The position numbers and the translations under genes were made by a program. A stretch of 44,325 nt of DNA from Acanthamoeba lenticulata (Eukaryota > Discosea > Longamoebia > Acanthamoebidae), in the NCBI GenBank assembly GCA_002179805.1, contig NAVB01002131.1, forward strand, positions 1 to 44,325. Direction: 5' to 3'. Positions 21,401 to 32,077 of the stretch are shown here, piece after piece (the stretch's first letter is position 1; the number at the start of each line of letters is the position of its first letter). Below the pieces are notes generated by a model. The model saw nothing but the letters and a program-made list of their open reading frames with translations, was not told the origin of the DNA and did not search any database.

Positions 21401-24400
21401 GTCAGATTGACACACGCACGAGAAGTGTGTGACTGCTGAGAGGCGAGGCTGGGAGCGTACCAAAGTGGATGAAGTGGCCGCATGACTGGATGAGCGCCGA
21501 GGTCTGGTCAAAGCCGCCGTAGAGCAGCGCTTGCAGCTCGACATCGACCGCGGCCTCTGCCTCTGCATCGGCATCACCGCCGTCTCCCAGACTCGGAATC
21601 TCTGCCGTCGTTGCCGAAGCCGATGACGACGACGATGATGAATTCGACGAGCCGGTAGAGGAAAGAACGACCGACTCGTGGTAGTCCGACGCGTGCTGCC
21701 GCACGTAGTCGTCGGTGATGGGCTGGCCGTTGGTCATCCGCACCTCGCGCGCGTAGGCGTCGAGCAATACGTCCAGCAGCTGAGCGCCCTCCAGGTCAGC
21801 CACCACCACAACCTCACATTTCCGCCTGGAAAAGGGCGGGGGGGGGGGAAGGAGCGCGCACGGCGGGATTGGTGGTGATGCCCTCGAGGTGGCTGACGGA
21901 GACCATGAGGGGGCTCTCCTCGAGAAAGCCTCGCAACAGCTCCATCAGCTCCTTGAGCTCCGGCAGCGCGATGCGCACCTCGAGAGGCGCTGCGCATGCA
22001 AGTTGGTAAGCGCAAGTCAGAAAACGGCCAAAGGGGTGAAGGGAGGTGATGCTGGCGTGCCTGGCTCGGGAGCGAGATCTTTGCCCTTGTCGCCAGAGGC
22101 CTCTGCGCGGTTGGCCCGAGCCTCTCTGTCGAGGAACGTGCGCCTCCAGTTCTCCAGCCGAATCTGCTGCTGGTTGGCCTGTTGTTGTTTGGGTTAGGAT
22201 TGTTTCAAAATAAATAACTGACATGGCAGGCGCGCACCAGGGAGAGGATCCGGGCTCGCTTGGCGATGCCGATCAGGCCTAGGGGCTGCTCGGCCCACGG
22301 CTTGGACTCGCGGCAGAGCACGCACTCCTGCCGGAGCGACGCGAGTGAGCCAATCACGTCGGCGGGCAGAGCGGGGGGGGGGAAGGCATCGTACAGCGGT
22401 CGGGTGGTCGCGGTAGACGGGCACCGGGCCGGCCCCGCCAGCGGCCGGTGGTTGGCCCGACGCAGCCGCCTCATCTTCGCGCTCGTCGTCGCCCGCCGCG
22501 GCAGCATCGGAGCCGGCCAGAGCCGGCTGGGCCTTGTCGAGGAACGCCTGTTGCTGGCGCCGCATCTGGGCCATGATCCGCTCACGGGCGCGCTCGCGGG
22601 TCGTCTTGGCTTTGGTTTCGCGGTCGCCCACGTCAAAGCTGGCGTCGAGCACGCGCGCGCACGCGTCGTCCCCGAGCGCGCGCACGGCATGGATCAGCTC
22701 GTCCAGGTAAGGCCCTTGCTCGTCGTTGGCCTTACGCAATCGGACCACCAGCTCGAGCAGGCTCACTCCCTCGTTCTCGTTCTCGACCTCGCCGCTGACG
22801 TCGGGCACGCGGCGCGTGAGGCGTCCAACGAGGGAGAACGGGCCAGCGTAGGTGAAGCCGGGCGCCGTCGGGCCGTGGCGACCGGGCGGGCACGCGTTGG
22901 TCTCGTCCTCGCGCTCGTCCGCCGCGAGGTCGCGTGCGGTGGCCTCGGCGCGGTCGACCGCCTCCCGGCGCAGGCACAGCATGAGCAAGTGCAGCGTCGC
23001 GTCCACAGTCGACTCTGGAAATACCAATAATTAAAACATAAATAAACAAAACAGAAAAAATCGGCCAAGGCCGCACCGGAGAAGCGCGGGCGCTTGGCGG
23101 CGGCCTCGCGGAGGACGGCAAAGATGAGCGAGTGGAGCAGCGGCGACCGCAGGATGTCGTCCACGCCGGCAAACATCTCGTACGGCACGCTGGGCGTGGC
23201 GATCGGCAACAGGCCCTTCCCTGTTTATCGTCGATTGTCCACGCGTGAGCAACTGAAGAAGAGGGCGCGGGGCAGAGGCAAAGGCGCACGCTTGATGGCC
23301 AAGTGATAGTTCTCGGCTGCAGCGTTCAAGTCGGCCTTGGTGAAGTGGAGGAAGTAGGGGTTGAACTCGTTCCAGTACTCGGGCTTGAGCTGGAAGTAGC
23401 CCTGCTTGCCCGCCTGCGGCCGCACAAACACGGCCACCTCCGCCAGGATCGGCTCCACCTCTTTGGCGGCGACCTTGTCGAAGGTGATGTGTTTGACGAG
23501 CTTGCTGTGGGTCATTTGCTGGCCGGCGGCCAGCCACTGGATGACGTGCTTGCGCAGGCCCTGCTCGGCGGGCGCGATGAGCATCCGGTTGGTCACCACG
23601 GTCAGGACCAGTCGCATGAAGCCCTCGGTCAGCAAAGCCGCGGTCTCATCGTCCCAGGCCTCGGCTCCAGCTTCAGCCCCGGACTCGAGGAGGCCAAAGT
23701 AGCGCGCGAGCCCGAAGCGGTGAACGAGCGTCGCGATAAAGTCTTCGGCGCCCAGCAGGACGGCGCCGCATTGGAGGATCAGGAGGTCGCTCTGAACGCC
23801 GCGTCCAAAGAGCGAGCTGCTGCGGTACCAGCGCTCCTGGCCCAGCATGGTCTGGTCGCCGTTGCGCCGCCACAGGCCGGCGTCGATCTGGGCCAGGAGC
23901 ATGCGGCAGCGCAGCGGGTGCTCCATCAGCAGCAGTGTCTCTTCCTTTGCTGTCGCTGCGCCGCCGTCGCCGATGCCCAGCAGGTCGGCCAGGCCGGTCT
24001 CGCACAGCGCCGGGCGAGCCACGATGGCGGCCACGAAGGCGGCCAGATTGCGGTGAAGCGGAATGTGGAACGAGACACCGTCCCGCTCCGGACTCCAGGC
24101 TACGGCCGGTGGGCAGGCATGGCCCGCGGCTGTAGGCGGATAGAAGGCGGCCCGCGTGAGCACCGGTGCCGCGCGCCACTCGACGCCATCGGTGCGGACG
24201 ACTTCCAGCACGTGACGCGTCATCTCGCGTACCAGCGCGCGCACGCGCGGCCAGTCGCTGCCGCCGTCCGCGCCAGAGGTCTCCACTTCCATGACCGCGC
24301 CGTCGGCTGGTTCACGCGCGGCGAGCGCCCGGTCAGCGACGCGTCCGAGGTCGGCCGCCAGCGGGACAAAGAGGTCGAGCAGGCGCATGTCGAGGAAGAA

Positions 24401-26333
24401 CGCCGTGCGCCAGTCGTCGAGCTCGAACTCGACGTGGTGGCCGACCTGTCGCCGCTGCTGGTCCATGCCGTGCAGCAGCGCCAGCAAGCGCACCCAGCGC
24501 GAGGTGAATAGCGGCCGGCCGTCGGTCCCGCGGGTGTCGAACATGAACATCTCCGACGTGCCTTTGTGATCCAACGACAGGTCCAGGTCGCCAACGACTC
24601 GCTCCCACGGCGACCTGTCGTCGCGCAGCAGCTGCAGGGCGAGGTTGACCACCTTCCTCGGCCTTCGTGCAGACGGTGATGGGCCAGATGGCCGCTGTGA
24701 TTGTGGCTGGGGCTGCGGCTGCGGCTGCGGCTGTGGGTGTGGCGTGGTGATGTCCATAAGGGCGGTGGTTGTCTCGGTTTCGGCTTCTGTGTCGGCGTCA
24801 GCGCCCCAGACAGTGGAGAAGTTCTCGAAAAAGTCCTCGAGGCATTTGAGGAACATGTCGAACAAGTCCTGCTCGCGCGCGAGACTCGTCACCAGCCCTG
24901 GAAAGCTCAACAGCTGCGCGGCTGCGTTCCCCGTCAATTAGTCTCTCTAAATAAATAAATAAATAAAGGAACTTGGGAAACGTACTGACGGTGGAGAGGA
25001 CAGCATGAATGGCGTTGACCTTGGAGGGCAGATGTGCGTTGAGAATGAAGACCGGGTAATGGTAAAAGAACCGGCGCGCAAACTCCTCCTTGAATGCGGC
25101 CTCGTAGTTGAGGTCCATGAAGGCCTTCATGATCTGCGCGTGCGTTTCATCTCGCGCCTCGGCGCAGGCCACCAGCAGAGCGTCGAGCAGCGAGGCCGGG
25201 CCCGTCGTCACTGGTGGTGCGCCACAAGCGGCCGTTATATGAGCACGATAAAGCTCCATTTGGCTCAAGAGAAGGGCGCAAGGTCAGTACCGCGCGCGGT
25301 GACGAGCCTGGCAAAGTCGCTCAGCGAGTGATCGGCGAACGATGGCCGATCGGGCGCGCAGAGCTCGTCGGCTCGGCCGAGGGCGAGCAGGGCCCGGGCC
25401 ACCTCGCCGCGCGGCGCGTCGCCCAACGTGCACACGCGACTGATGAACGCGAGAATGGGCGCGATTCCCTCGGTTCCCTCGCCCTCGTGGCGCAGGTAGG
25501 ACAACACCTGCGTATGAAGCACGCCGAGCACGATATCGAAAAGGTTCCGCGCGACCTCCGCGTTGAAGTTCTCCGCTGCCTTGCCGCCCGCTGCCTCTGC
25601 TCGCCCGTGCTTTGAGCAAAATCTGCACAACATGTGGTATTATTTATTGTTTTTAAGAATGTTTTTGTGTGCGCAAGAGGGAGACGTACCCCGAGGGCTT
25701 CCAGGCACCGGGGTCGCCGCAGTCGCAGCAGCCGCTACACGCAAAGAGGGCCATCATGTAAGTCACATGAAGCAACTCATGAGTTTCGCAGGAACCAAGA
25801 GAAGAGGGGAGAAGTGCCCGTAGCCCGACGAGTAGAGGCGGTAGTCGTGTCCCTCGTGCTGAGAGCGCACGAACTGGTGAGACCCGTGTCCTGCAGCTCG
25901 TAGGGGGCTGGGGATCAACGTACATCGCCATGCTTGAAGCAGTCCACGCATATGCAGCTGCTCGGCGTCATCTGGCTGGAAGAAAAGTGAGACTAGGACG
26001 TGGCCAGGGGAGTAGAGCGGGGCAGAGCGGGCACCAGTCTTGGCAGCGGTAGGCCATGGCGCCCGGGCCCCACGAGCGGCCGCATACGCTCGACTGCGCC
26101 TCGCCTGGGGGCTTGCCGTTGTACATGAGCCGCAGACCGGCCTGCAACCAAGCCAGACCATGAACTTGTCAGTGCCAACTCAGCCTTGTATCGATGGAAG
26201 AAGAGCTGCCCACCTCCAAGATTTGCTGCACGATGGCGGGATTGGAGGAAGCGATGTCGAGCATGCGGGCCAGCAGGTACATGGAGACCTCCCCGCCCTC
26301 CGTGAGCGCTTCATCCTCCTTGTTGCTGTCCAT
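18490..26333 (-). CDS. UBR-box E3 ubiquitin ligase (N-recognin family)
   Basis: Large ubiquitin ligase, about 2169 residues from 19 exons. UBR box at residues 60-127 (CQDCQMTPSSCICVDCFKHG, GHDYRLYSSGYGGCCDCGD, GFCSKH), which binds N-degrons in UBR1/2. Middle regions keep family hallmarks: VSFHIPLHRNLAAF, FQLKPEYWNEFNPYFLHFTK and RERIMAQMRRQQQAFLDKAQ. The RING is split by an insert: ECVLCRES starts near residue 1107 and SCGHFIHF-ECWRSYM...FWCPQCRRLSNVLIP resumes near 1330. A strongly acidic Asp/Glu tract (about 20560-21050) follows. The C-terminal UBLC zinc region (CAKCN, ICLVCGTLLC, CGGGMGIFLL, WGSPYFDQFGEE) is complete. I do not recognise a ClpS-like domain, which points towards UBR3-like rather than UBR1/2. 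Introns starting at 25817 and 22060 appear to use GC donors. Confidence 0.9.
20560..21050 (-). repeat. Acidic low-complexity Asp/Glu tract in UBR ligase
   Basis: The exon after the RING encodes about 160 residues made mainly of Asp and Glu (runs such as DDDDVPPLEAEEEEEDDEES). The DNA is a long imperfect CTC/CGT repeat. It is in frame and flanked by conserved UBR sequence, so it is a genuine insert and not a break. Confidence 0.8.
21372..21389. repeat. (CA)n dinucleotide repeat in UBR-ligase intron
   Basis: Nine CA units in the intron that splits the UBR RING domain. Confidence 0.85.
24949..24967. repeat. (AAAT)n microsatellite in UBR-ligase intron
   Basis: About five AAAT units in the intron before the 544-residue central exon of the UBR gene. 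Confidence 0.8.
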
Positions 26334-26484
26334 CTTTTTGCTCTTTATTTCTTTTTGCCCACGACCAGGCGAATAGGTTTTTGGATTTCCTGAAGATTTT
26401 GTTTTTTGTTTTATGTTTGTTTGTTTTTTGTTTTTTTTTGTTTTTTTTTAATAATAATCCGGTGTGGGGACAAGGAGGAACATG

Positions 26485-27701
26485 TCAATGAGGCAGAATG
26501 ACAGTGGCTCGCTCCCTCATGCGCTCGGCGACGAGGTCGACCAGCCGCGCGAGGAGAGGTGACGGCTTCTCGTCGAAACGATACACGCGAGGCCCGTTGC
26601 CGTCCTCGGCTTGCTGCGCTCGCCGCTCGTAGAAGCGCAGAGTGCCGACGCCCATCACCGCCCGCGTCGTGCTCGTGATGAAGACCGCCTGCCAGCGGTC
26701 GATTTCGGCCACCTGCGGGCAATGCAGCGCGATCGGGATGCTGTTCGCCGCGCACACGTCAAGCACGAGCGACCTGAACGTGCCTGCCAGCACCACGTCC
26801 GTGGGCGCCGTTTGCACCGCGTCCTGTCCGGTTGATGCACGGTGGTAAGCATCACCTCGGTGAGCCTCGCGTGGAGTGTGCGTGGAGTGTGCGTGGAGTG
26901 CGCACCTCGGCGATGACAAAGGCATTGCTTGACAGGCCCTCAGTTACGAGACCCTCTTCGTCATACATGATGACTTCCTCCTCGTCCTTGGCCTGCATTG
27001 CCTCGTAGACCTTGCGCGCTCTTCACGGATGCAAATAAATCAGTAAAGCAAAGATAAAAATAAGAGGTGTTGGGCGTACACGTTCCACTTGACGTCCTTC
27101 ACGTGCGGGTCGGCACGGCGCGGGGCCGGCCGCAGCGCAGTGGTCACAAGCTCGCCCTTCCGTTTGACGGGTAGCGGTTGCACGTAGACCAGGACGTCCA
27201 CGTCGGAGCCTTGCTCGCCGGTGCCCGGAGCGGTGCTGGGCGCCGCCAAGAAGTAGATGCGCAGTTCGTCCTGCTCGTGTTCGGAGAAGCGCGACATAAA
27301 GGCCGTCATAGAGAGCCGGAGGGTGGGCAGCACAAGGTCCCGCATCCTCTCGTCCGACATGGCAATGGGCACGCGCTCGCTCAGCTTGGCTGTAGCGGTC
27401 CGAGGGACAAGCTCAGCCGGTTTCACTCATGGGCTTGTGGTCTTTAAGGGGGGTTTTACCCAGGCGGCTTACGTGAGCTTCAAAATCGAATATGCTGGTT
27501 CGTCCAACCGTACGGGCAGTTGTGTAGGTGGCTGCTCCGATGATCAATTGGAGTCAGTAATCAATAGAAAGATTGGTGGTGAGCAAAGAGCGCACCGACG
27601 GAGTAGAGCTCTAGGAACTGCTTGGTGGTGAGGCTGCGTAGCTGGTCTTCCTCACAACCGTTGCGCATGACCACTTTGGGTTCTGGCTTGGGGCCGTCCA
27701 T
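26485..27701 (-). CDS. Class IV PLP-dependent aminotransferase (BCAT / aminodeoxychorismate-lyase fold)
   Basis: Fold-type IV PLP enzyme of 313 residues from five exons (27596-27701, 27460-27531, 27080-27389, 26906-27020, 26485-26823). Motifs in order: ATYTTARTVG...FDFEAHVSRLAK (the family's YTTxR...HxxRL), HVKDVKW with the likely PLP lysine K157, EEVIMYDEEGLVTEGLSSNAFVI (the GxVTEGxxSNxFV cofactor block), LAGTFRSLVL (phosphate-binding GTxR) and WQAVFITSTTRAVMGV. The HVKDxKW/TEG context resembles the plant/algal D-amino-acid aminotransferase-like branch more than classical BCAT, but substrate cannot be set from sequence alone. The start MDGPKPEPKVV is the first ATG. No clear targeting peptide. 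Head-to-head with the small membrane protein gene at 27915. Confidence 0.87.
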
Positions 27702-27914
27702 TTTGGTTATGCTTCGTGCAAAACAGACTGCGAGACTTGTTGGGAACTGCGCGGACAGGCGACAACGGGGCAATGATCTGTAGCGTGAAAAGATTAAGCC
27801 AGTCCCTCGACGGACACAGAGCATGGATCACACTAGTGAGGAAAAGTACGGGTTGTGCCACGTTCAACGTGGCCACACGAAGGTTGAGACGCAGATGACA
27901 CCATCTCGCGTCAA

Positions 27915-28223
27915 ATGCAGCAAAGGAAAACAAGAAAGAGAAGGAAGAAAATAACAAATCGTAAATCAAACCGCAGAGCTGAGAGATGGGCGCCAAAGAG
28001 AAGAAGCTGGTACGTTCTGGCTGTCCCGCGACCACGCTCCAGAAAGACTGGCAAAGACGGGCTAAAGGTGCTGCACGTGGAGGTGGTGGCCTTGGTGGCG
28101 GCCATGGCGGGTGGCGCAGCGCTGTTTATCGTGCCCACCATGCAAGCGCAACAGAGTGCAAGGGGCTCTCGCCGAGGAGGGCCATCGACGCGAGCTCAGA
28201 ACGACAGCACCCCAAGCAAGTAG
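27915..28223 (+). CDS. Small basic single-pass membrane protein (hypothetical)
   Basis: Unrecognised. One uninterrupted frame of 102 residues: a Lys/Arg-rich N-terminus, a hydrophobic segment (VVALVAAMAGGAALFIVP) and a polar, Arg/Ser-rich tail ending NDSTPSK. The charge pattern suggests a tail- or signal-anchored protein of the ER or mitochondrion. Alternative model: the ATG at 27986 (MGAKEKKL) followed by a 33-nt GTACGT...CCAG intron enters the same TM frame and gives a shorter protein; that would be the shortest intron in the window. Which start is used cannot be settled from sequence. It may be expressed with the downstream SUMO gene on the same strand, 130 bp away. Confidence 0.4.
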   Translation: MQQRKTRKRRKKITNRKSNRRAERWAPKRRSWYVLAVPRPRSRKTGKDGLKVLHVEVVALVAAMAGGAALFIVPTMQAQQSARGSRRGGPSTRAQNDSTPSK

Positions 28224-28353
28224 AAGAAGGGCGTGCTCCACACCCAAAATAAAGGTTTGTCCTACTGCTCGTCTGCTAGGAAAAAATTGCGGAAAAACAG
28301 AGATTGAACTGCTGCTCTGCCCAACAAATCAAAACCACTTGAATTGACTGCAG

Positions 28354-28794
28354 ATGGAAGGAGGAGAAGACAGGAAGCCCATTGTCAAAAACCCACCTAG
28401 TGGCGAGGAGGCTACGGAGGAAGCTGTGATTTCAGTCAAGTTGGCACCTCAAGATGGCTCGGTACGGTGCTACACGCTGGAATGTCTCAGCGGATTAAGA
28501 CTAACGCGATTCAAAATGAAAGGGTGTTGTTGAGATCCGAGCAAAGGGCAAGACGAAGATCAAGCGGTTGGTAGACGCTTGGGCAAAGCAGAAAAGTGTT
28601 AATCCTCAATCTGTTCGCCTTCTGGGTCCCGAAGGACAGCGACTCAATCTCGAGAGCACTCTCACCGAAGCTAACATCAATGATGGCGTACGCACAACAG
28701 CTTTTTCCCACCCCTTGCGCTGTTCTCACACTGCCTTTTGTACACGATACAGGACCAAATCGATGTGATGCTGCTCCAAACAGGAGGATTCTGA
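28354..28794 (+). CDS. SUMO-like ubiquitin-fold modifier
   Basis: Small ubiquitin-like modifier of 104 residues from three exons (28354-28461, 28523-28687, 28753-28794). After a ~25-residue flexible N-terminus the beta-grasp fold matches SUMO: VISVKLAPQDG, VVEIRAKGKTKIKRLVDAW, VRLLGPEGQRLN, then DGDQIDVMLLQTGGF. The C-terminal QTGG is the SUMO maturation motif; a single Phe follows it, so a SENP-type protease would remove one residue to expose Gly103. Compared with canonical SUMO the acidic DEDTIDV region is shorter (NINDGDQIDV) and the hydrophobic core is divergent. It could be a second, specialised SUMO paralogue. The ATG at 28354 is the first in frame. Confidence 0.88.
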
Positions 28795-29158
28795 ATGTGA
28801 ACGCCTTTTATCGTTGTTTTGCATCTCGAGCCCTCTCCTTCAGTGGTTTTCTTTTGTTCATTGCCTTCCCATCTCTTTTTCATTCAATGAATGCAACTGA
28901 GTGATCCCACAACGTCCAGGACCCTATTGAGGGCAGACTACTTCTCACTACCGCTGCCTCTCAACTGTCACACTTATTCTTTTTCAGGAGAGAGCTTCAA
29001 GCACAACCGGCAAGCGATGAGACCAGCGTCTGTATTGGAAAAATGAATTCCAACCAAAGACAAGAAGCGAGGACGAAGCGGAAGCTGCCCTACACCTTCA
29101 TCCACGAAACCGGTCTCGTCCCGTCGCAGGCAGAGTGGAGTAGAGGGAGGAGGAGTAA
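28795..29158. other. Convergent 3' spacer between SUMO and HslU genes
   Basis: A 364-bp tail-to-tail spacer. No coding exon with family similarity was seen; several short T/C-rich tracts probably belong to the two 3' UTRs. Confidence 0.5.
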
Positions 29159-30908
29159 TTACAAAACGTATTTGCTGAGGTCGGTCTTGAGAAGGAGCTC
29201 GCTGAGGTGCTTGCGGACCTCGGTGACGTCGATGGTAGCCTTGCCGGGCGTGCACTCGAAGCTGACCTCCTCGAGGATGCGCTCCATGACAGTGTGGAGG
29301 CGGCGGGCGCCGATATTCTCCACGGTCTCGTTCACCTCGGCTGTGAGCCGAGTGATCTCGTGGATGGCCTCATCCGTGAAGTCGAGCTCGACGCCCTCGG
29401 TCTGAAGAAGGGCCTTGGCCTGGTCAATCTGGTTAAACTTGGTCTCGGTGAGGATGCGGTAGTAGTCCTGGCGCTTGAGGGGCTTGAGCTGCACGCGGAT
29501 CGGGAGGCGGCCCTGGAGCTCGGCCAGCAGGTCGGAGGGCTTGCACGAGTGGAAGGCGCCCGAAGCGATGAAGAGGATCTTGGAGGTGTCGACGTTGCCG
29601 TACTTGGTGCTGATGGTAGTGCCCTCGATGAGCGGCAGCAAATCGCGCTGCACGCCCTCCGACGAGGCATCGGCGCCGTAGGAGTTCTTGTCCTTGCAGA
29701 TCTTGTCAATTTCATCGATGAAGACGATGCCGTTGGTCTGGACGGCCTCGATGGCGGACTTGACAATGGCATCCTTGTTGATAAGCTTCTCAGCCTCCTG
29801 TTCCTCGAGGTAGGGCCGGCACTCGGCAATCGTCATCTTCCGCTTCTGCTTCTTGGCCCCACCTAGGATCTTGTCCAGGTGCACGATGGCGCCCTGCACG
29901 CCGCCCATTTCCGACCCGAAGGGCAGCTGCATGGGCGACGACTGCGGCACCTCAAAGTCAACCCGCTTGGTCTCGAGGTCGCCATCCTGCAGCATCTTGC
30001 GGAACATGTCCTTGGTGCGGCCCTGCGCCTGCGCGCCCGCCAGCATGTCGAGCAGCCGCTCCTCGACCTCCTGCTTGACTCGCTGCTTCTCCTGCTCTCG
30101 GGCCTTCATCGTGAACTCGTGCACGGCCACGTCAACCAGGTCCCGGATGATCATGTCTACGTCGCGCCCGTGGAAGCCCACCTCAGTGAACTTGGTTGCC
30201 TCCACCTTGATGAAGGGTGCCTGCGCCAGTTTGGCCAGCCGCCTCGCGATCTCTGTCTTGCCCACGCCCGTTGGACCTGCATGCGTCATGCGGTCACGTG
30301 TGAGGCGATGCGACCAGATAGTGTGTTTGATCTTCAGCGCTGTACAAGACAGATTCGTGTAGTGGAGGAGGGGGGAGTACCGATCATGAGAATATTTTTG
30401 GGGATGACCTCAGCAGCGAGGTCTGCCGGAAGCTGTCGGCGCCTCCACCGGTTGCGGAGTGCAATGGCCACAGCCTTCTTGGCCTCGTTCTGCCCGATGA
30501 TGAATTTGTCCAACTCGGACACGATCTCAGCAGGCAGCAGCGCTCGCTCTACACATACACAGAAAAATCAAACTGTGAACAGTGCCAAAAAAGGAGGCAA
30601 ATGAGGCAAGGCGCTTACCTTCAGCAGGAGGAGCAGGGGCGGCCTCCTGTTGGGGCTCATCCACTACCTCAGCTGGTGGGTTGGCCTCTGCGCTGGTTGC
30701 GGACGTGGGGGTAGAATCGCTCTGATGTTACAAGAATTTTGCGTTAAGCAACGCTTGGCCAAACGCATCACCACCCGCGGAGCATTACCTCAGTGGAGAA
30801 AAACCGCCATCGATGCACCTCGCATCGGTGGACAGAAGCGGAGGATCGTAAGAGGAGGCACTCTCGCATCGATGAACGCAGTGCTCTGGCTGCGGTGGCT
30901 CGTTGCAT
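29159..30908 (-). CDS. hslU: HslU (ClpY) AAA+ ATPase, mitochondrial
   Basis: ATPase/unfoldase of the HslVU protease, a bacterial-type proteasome kept in the mitochondria of some protists. Four exons (30789-30908, 30619-30721, 30381-30548, 29159 to about 30276) give about 502 residues. The N-terminus [16 protein letters not shown]...RWRFFSTE is a typical mitochondrial presequence. The mature part starts [22 protein letters not shown]. Walker A GPTGVGKT (131-138), an I-domain helical region (about 175-310) and Walker B IVFIDEID (about 314-321) are present, with NIGARRL sensor-2. The C-terminal tail LSKYVL matches the HslV-docking tail (LSRFIL in E. coli). The pore loop reads GFHG (164-167) where GYVG is usual. 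The partner peptidase HslV is not in the window. Confidence 0.95.
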
Positions 30909-31338
30909 GATGGGACCCGCGGATGCAGATGCGCCCACCACATTCACTCTCGCCACTCTCTTCATCATCATGTCTTCTTATCTTGCACCCCTTTCAATGA
31001 TGGACTGCTCCTTTCGTCCACTCACACCTGCTGCCACCTAATCTATCAATTCAGGATCGACCTAATGCGTGTGCGCCGCGAAGCGAAGGTTGCACTCGTA
31101 TGCTCGTCATCGTGTGCTGGGTTCGATCCCCGCGCCGTTCAACGTTCCGAGAATTGTTCTACTCCGTCAGGAAATTTGATGGTTAATCTCGCAGAAAAGG
31201 CAGTGACAAGCGAGAAACAGCCGAGCTAAAGAAAACCATCGAGTTATGGCTTGGGAAAAACAGAGCTCCACGCCAGGACATGTTGTGGCCTCAGCGTCTA
31301 CAGCCCAGTAGTTCAGCCTGCAAAACCACACCACTACG
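30909..31338. promoter_or_regulatory. Divergent promoter region between HslU and a two-TM protein gene
   Basis: A 430-bp head-to-head spacer. An isolated T-arm/B-box-like GGTTCGATCCC at 31122-31132 has no matching cloverleaf around it. No coding exon seen. Confidence 0.45.
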
Positions 31339-32037
31339 ATGGCGGTTAATCTTGAGATCGTGCAAACTTTCGCTCTGCTTCCGCTCCAGTTCGTGAGCTT
31401 ATTGTTTCCCTGGTGGCTGAAGCCACTTGGGTGGCACAAAAATGCACAGGACATAATCTTCTTTGCTCGCGTCCTCTATCTCAGTGCATACACCTCATCG
31501 CTCACCGCACTCACAGCAAAGCCACCAGCTTCAACGCCGCGCAGGGGAGGCCAGCAGGCGGCCTTGTGGCGTTGGCGGCTCGTCCACATCGTGGATTGGA
31601 TGGACGACGTTGGCACTACACTGCTCTGGGCGCTCTTCCTGTTCCTCCTCTTCTTCACAGCCTCCATCCCCATCCTTTGCATCACGACCCAGTTCGTGCT
31701 CCTGTTCAACCGCATCTTTGCTACGCCGCCGCCACCCCAAAACAAAAAGACGCAAGTGATCATCGATGAAACCGATCCTCAGTATGGCATGACGTTGCGT
31801 CAGCGCAAGGGCAAGGAAGTTTTGAAGCAGCCCAGCTCGTCCGCCACTACTTCTTCTACCTCCACCTTCTCATTCGCGCCTTCGCTCACCGACGACGAGC
31901 AACAGCGCTACGAGGAGCTCATCCACTCGCCTGTGGCCCAGAATCTGCGGATGGTTGCGATCTTGCCCCACAGGTTCGCCGTTGCCGCCGTAGAGCGCTT
32001 CGTTGACTACGTTCGTTACCGTTGGCTGCGACCTTGA
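31339..32037 (+). CDS. Hypothetical protein with two hydrophobic segments
   Basis: Unrecognised protein of 232 residues from one uninterrupted frame. An N-terminal hydrophobic stretch (LLPLQFVSLLFPWWLKPLGW, about 13-32) is followed by a longer membrane segment (LLWALFLFLLFFTASIPILC, about 94-113) that runs on to about residue 125. A Pro/Lys hinge, a Ser/Thr-rich linker and a C-terminal helical region with a Trp/Arg end (DYVRYRWLRP) complete it. The good ATG context (ACGATGGCG), the length and the GC-biased third positions support a real gene. The last 40 bp before the next gene form a T-rich 3' end. I cannot assign a family. Confidence 0.6.
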   Translation: MAVNLEIVQTFALLPLQFVSLLFPWWLKPLGWHKNAQDIIFFARVLYLSAYTSSLTALTAKPPASTPRRGGQQAALWRWRLVHIVDWMDDVGTTLLWALFLFLLFFTASIPILCITTQFVLLFNRIFATPPPPQNKKTQVIIDETDPQYGMTLRQRKGKEVLKQPSSSATTSSTSTFSFAPSLTDDEQQRYEELIHSPVAQNLRMVAILPHRFAVAAVERFVDYVRYRWLRP

Positions 32038-32077
32038 CGCCGTTTTTTTTCTTTTATTAAAAACAAACTTTATTCAA

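Noticed and set aside
22327..22395. Possible frameshift at the G run before the UBR RING
   Set aside because: A GTACGA...GGCAG intron restores frame exactly at ECVLCRES.
31080..31140. tRNA-like B box GGTTCGATCCC
   Set aside because: No acceptor stem, D arm or A box can be drawn around it; likely chance or a decayed tRNA fragment.
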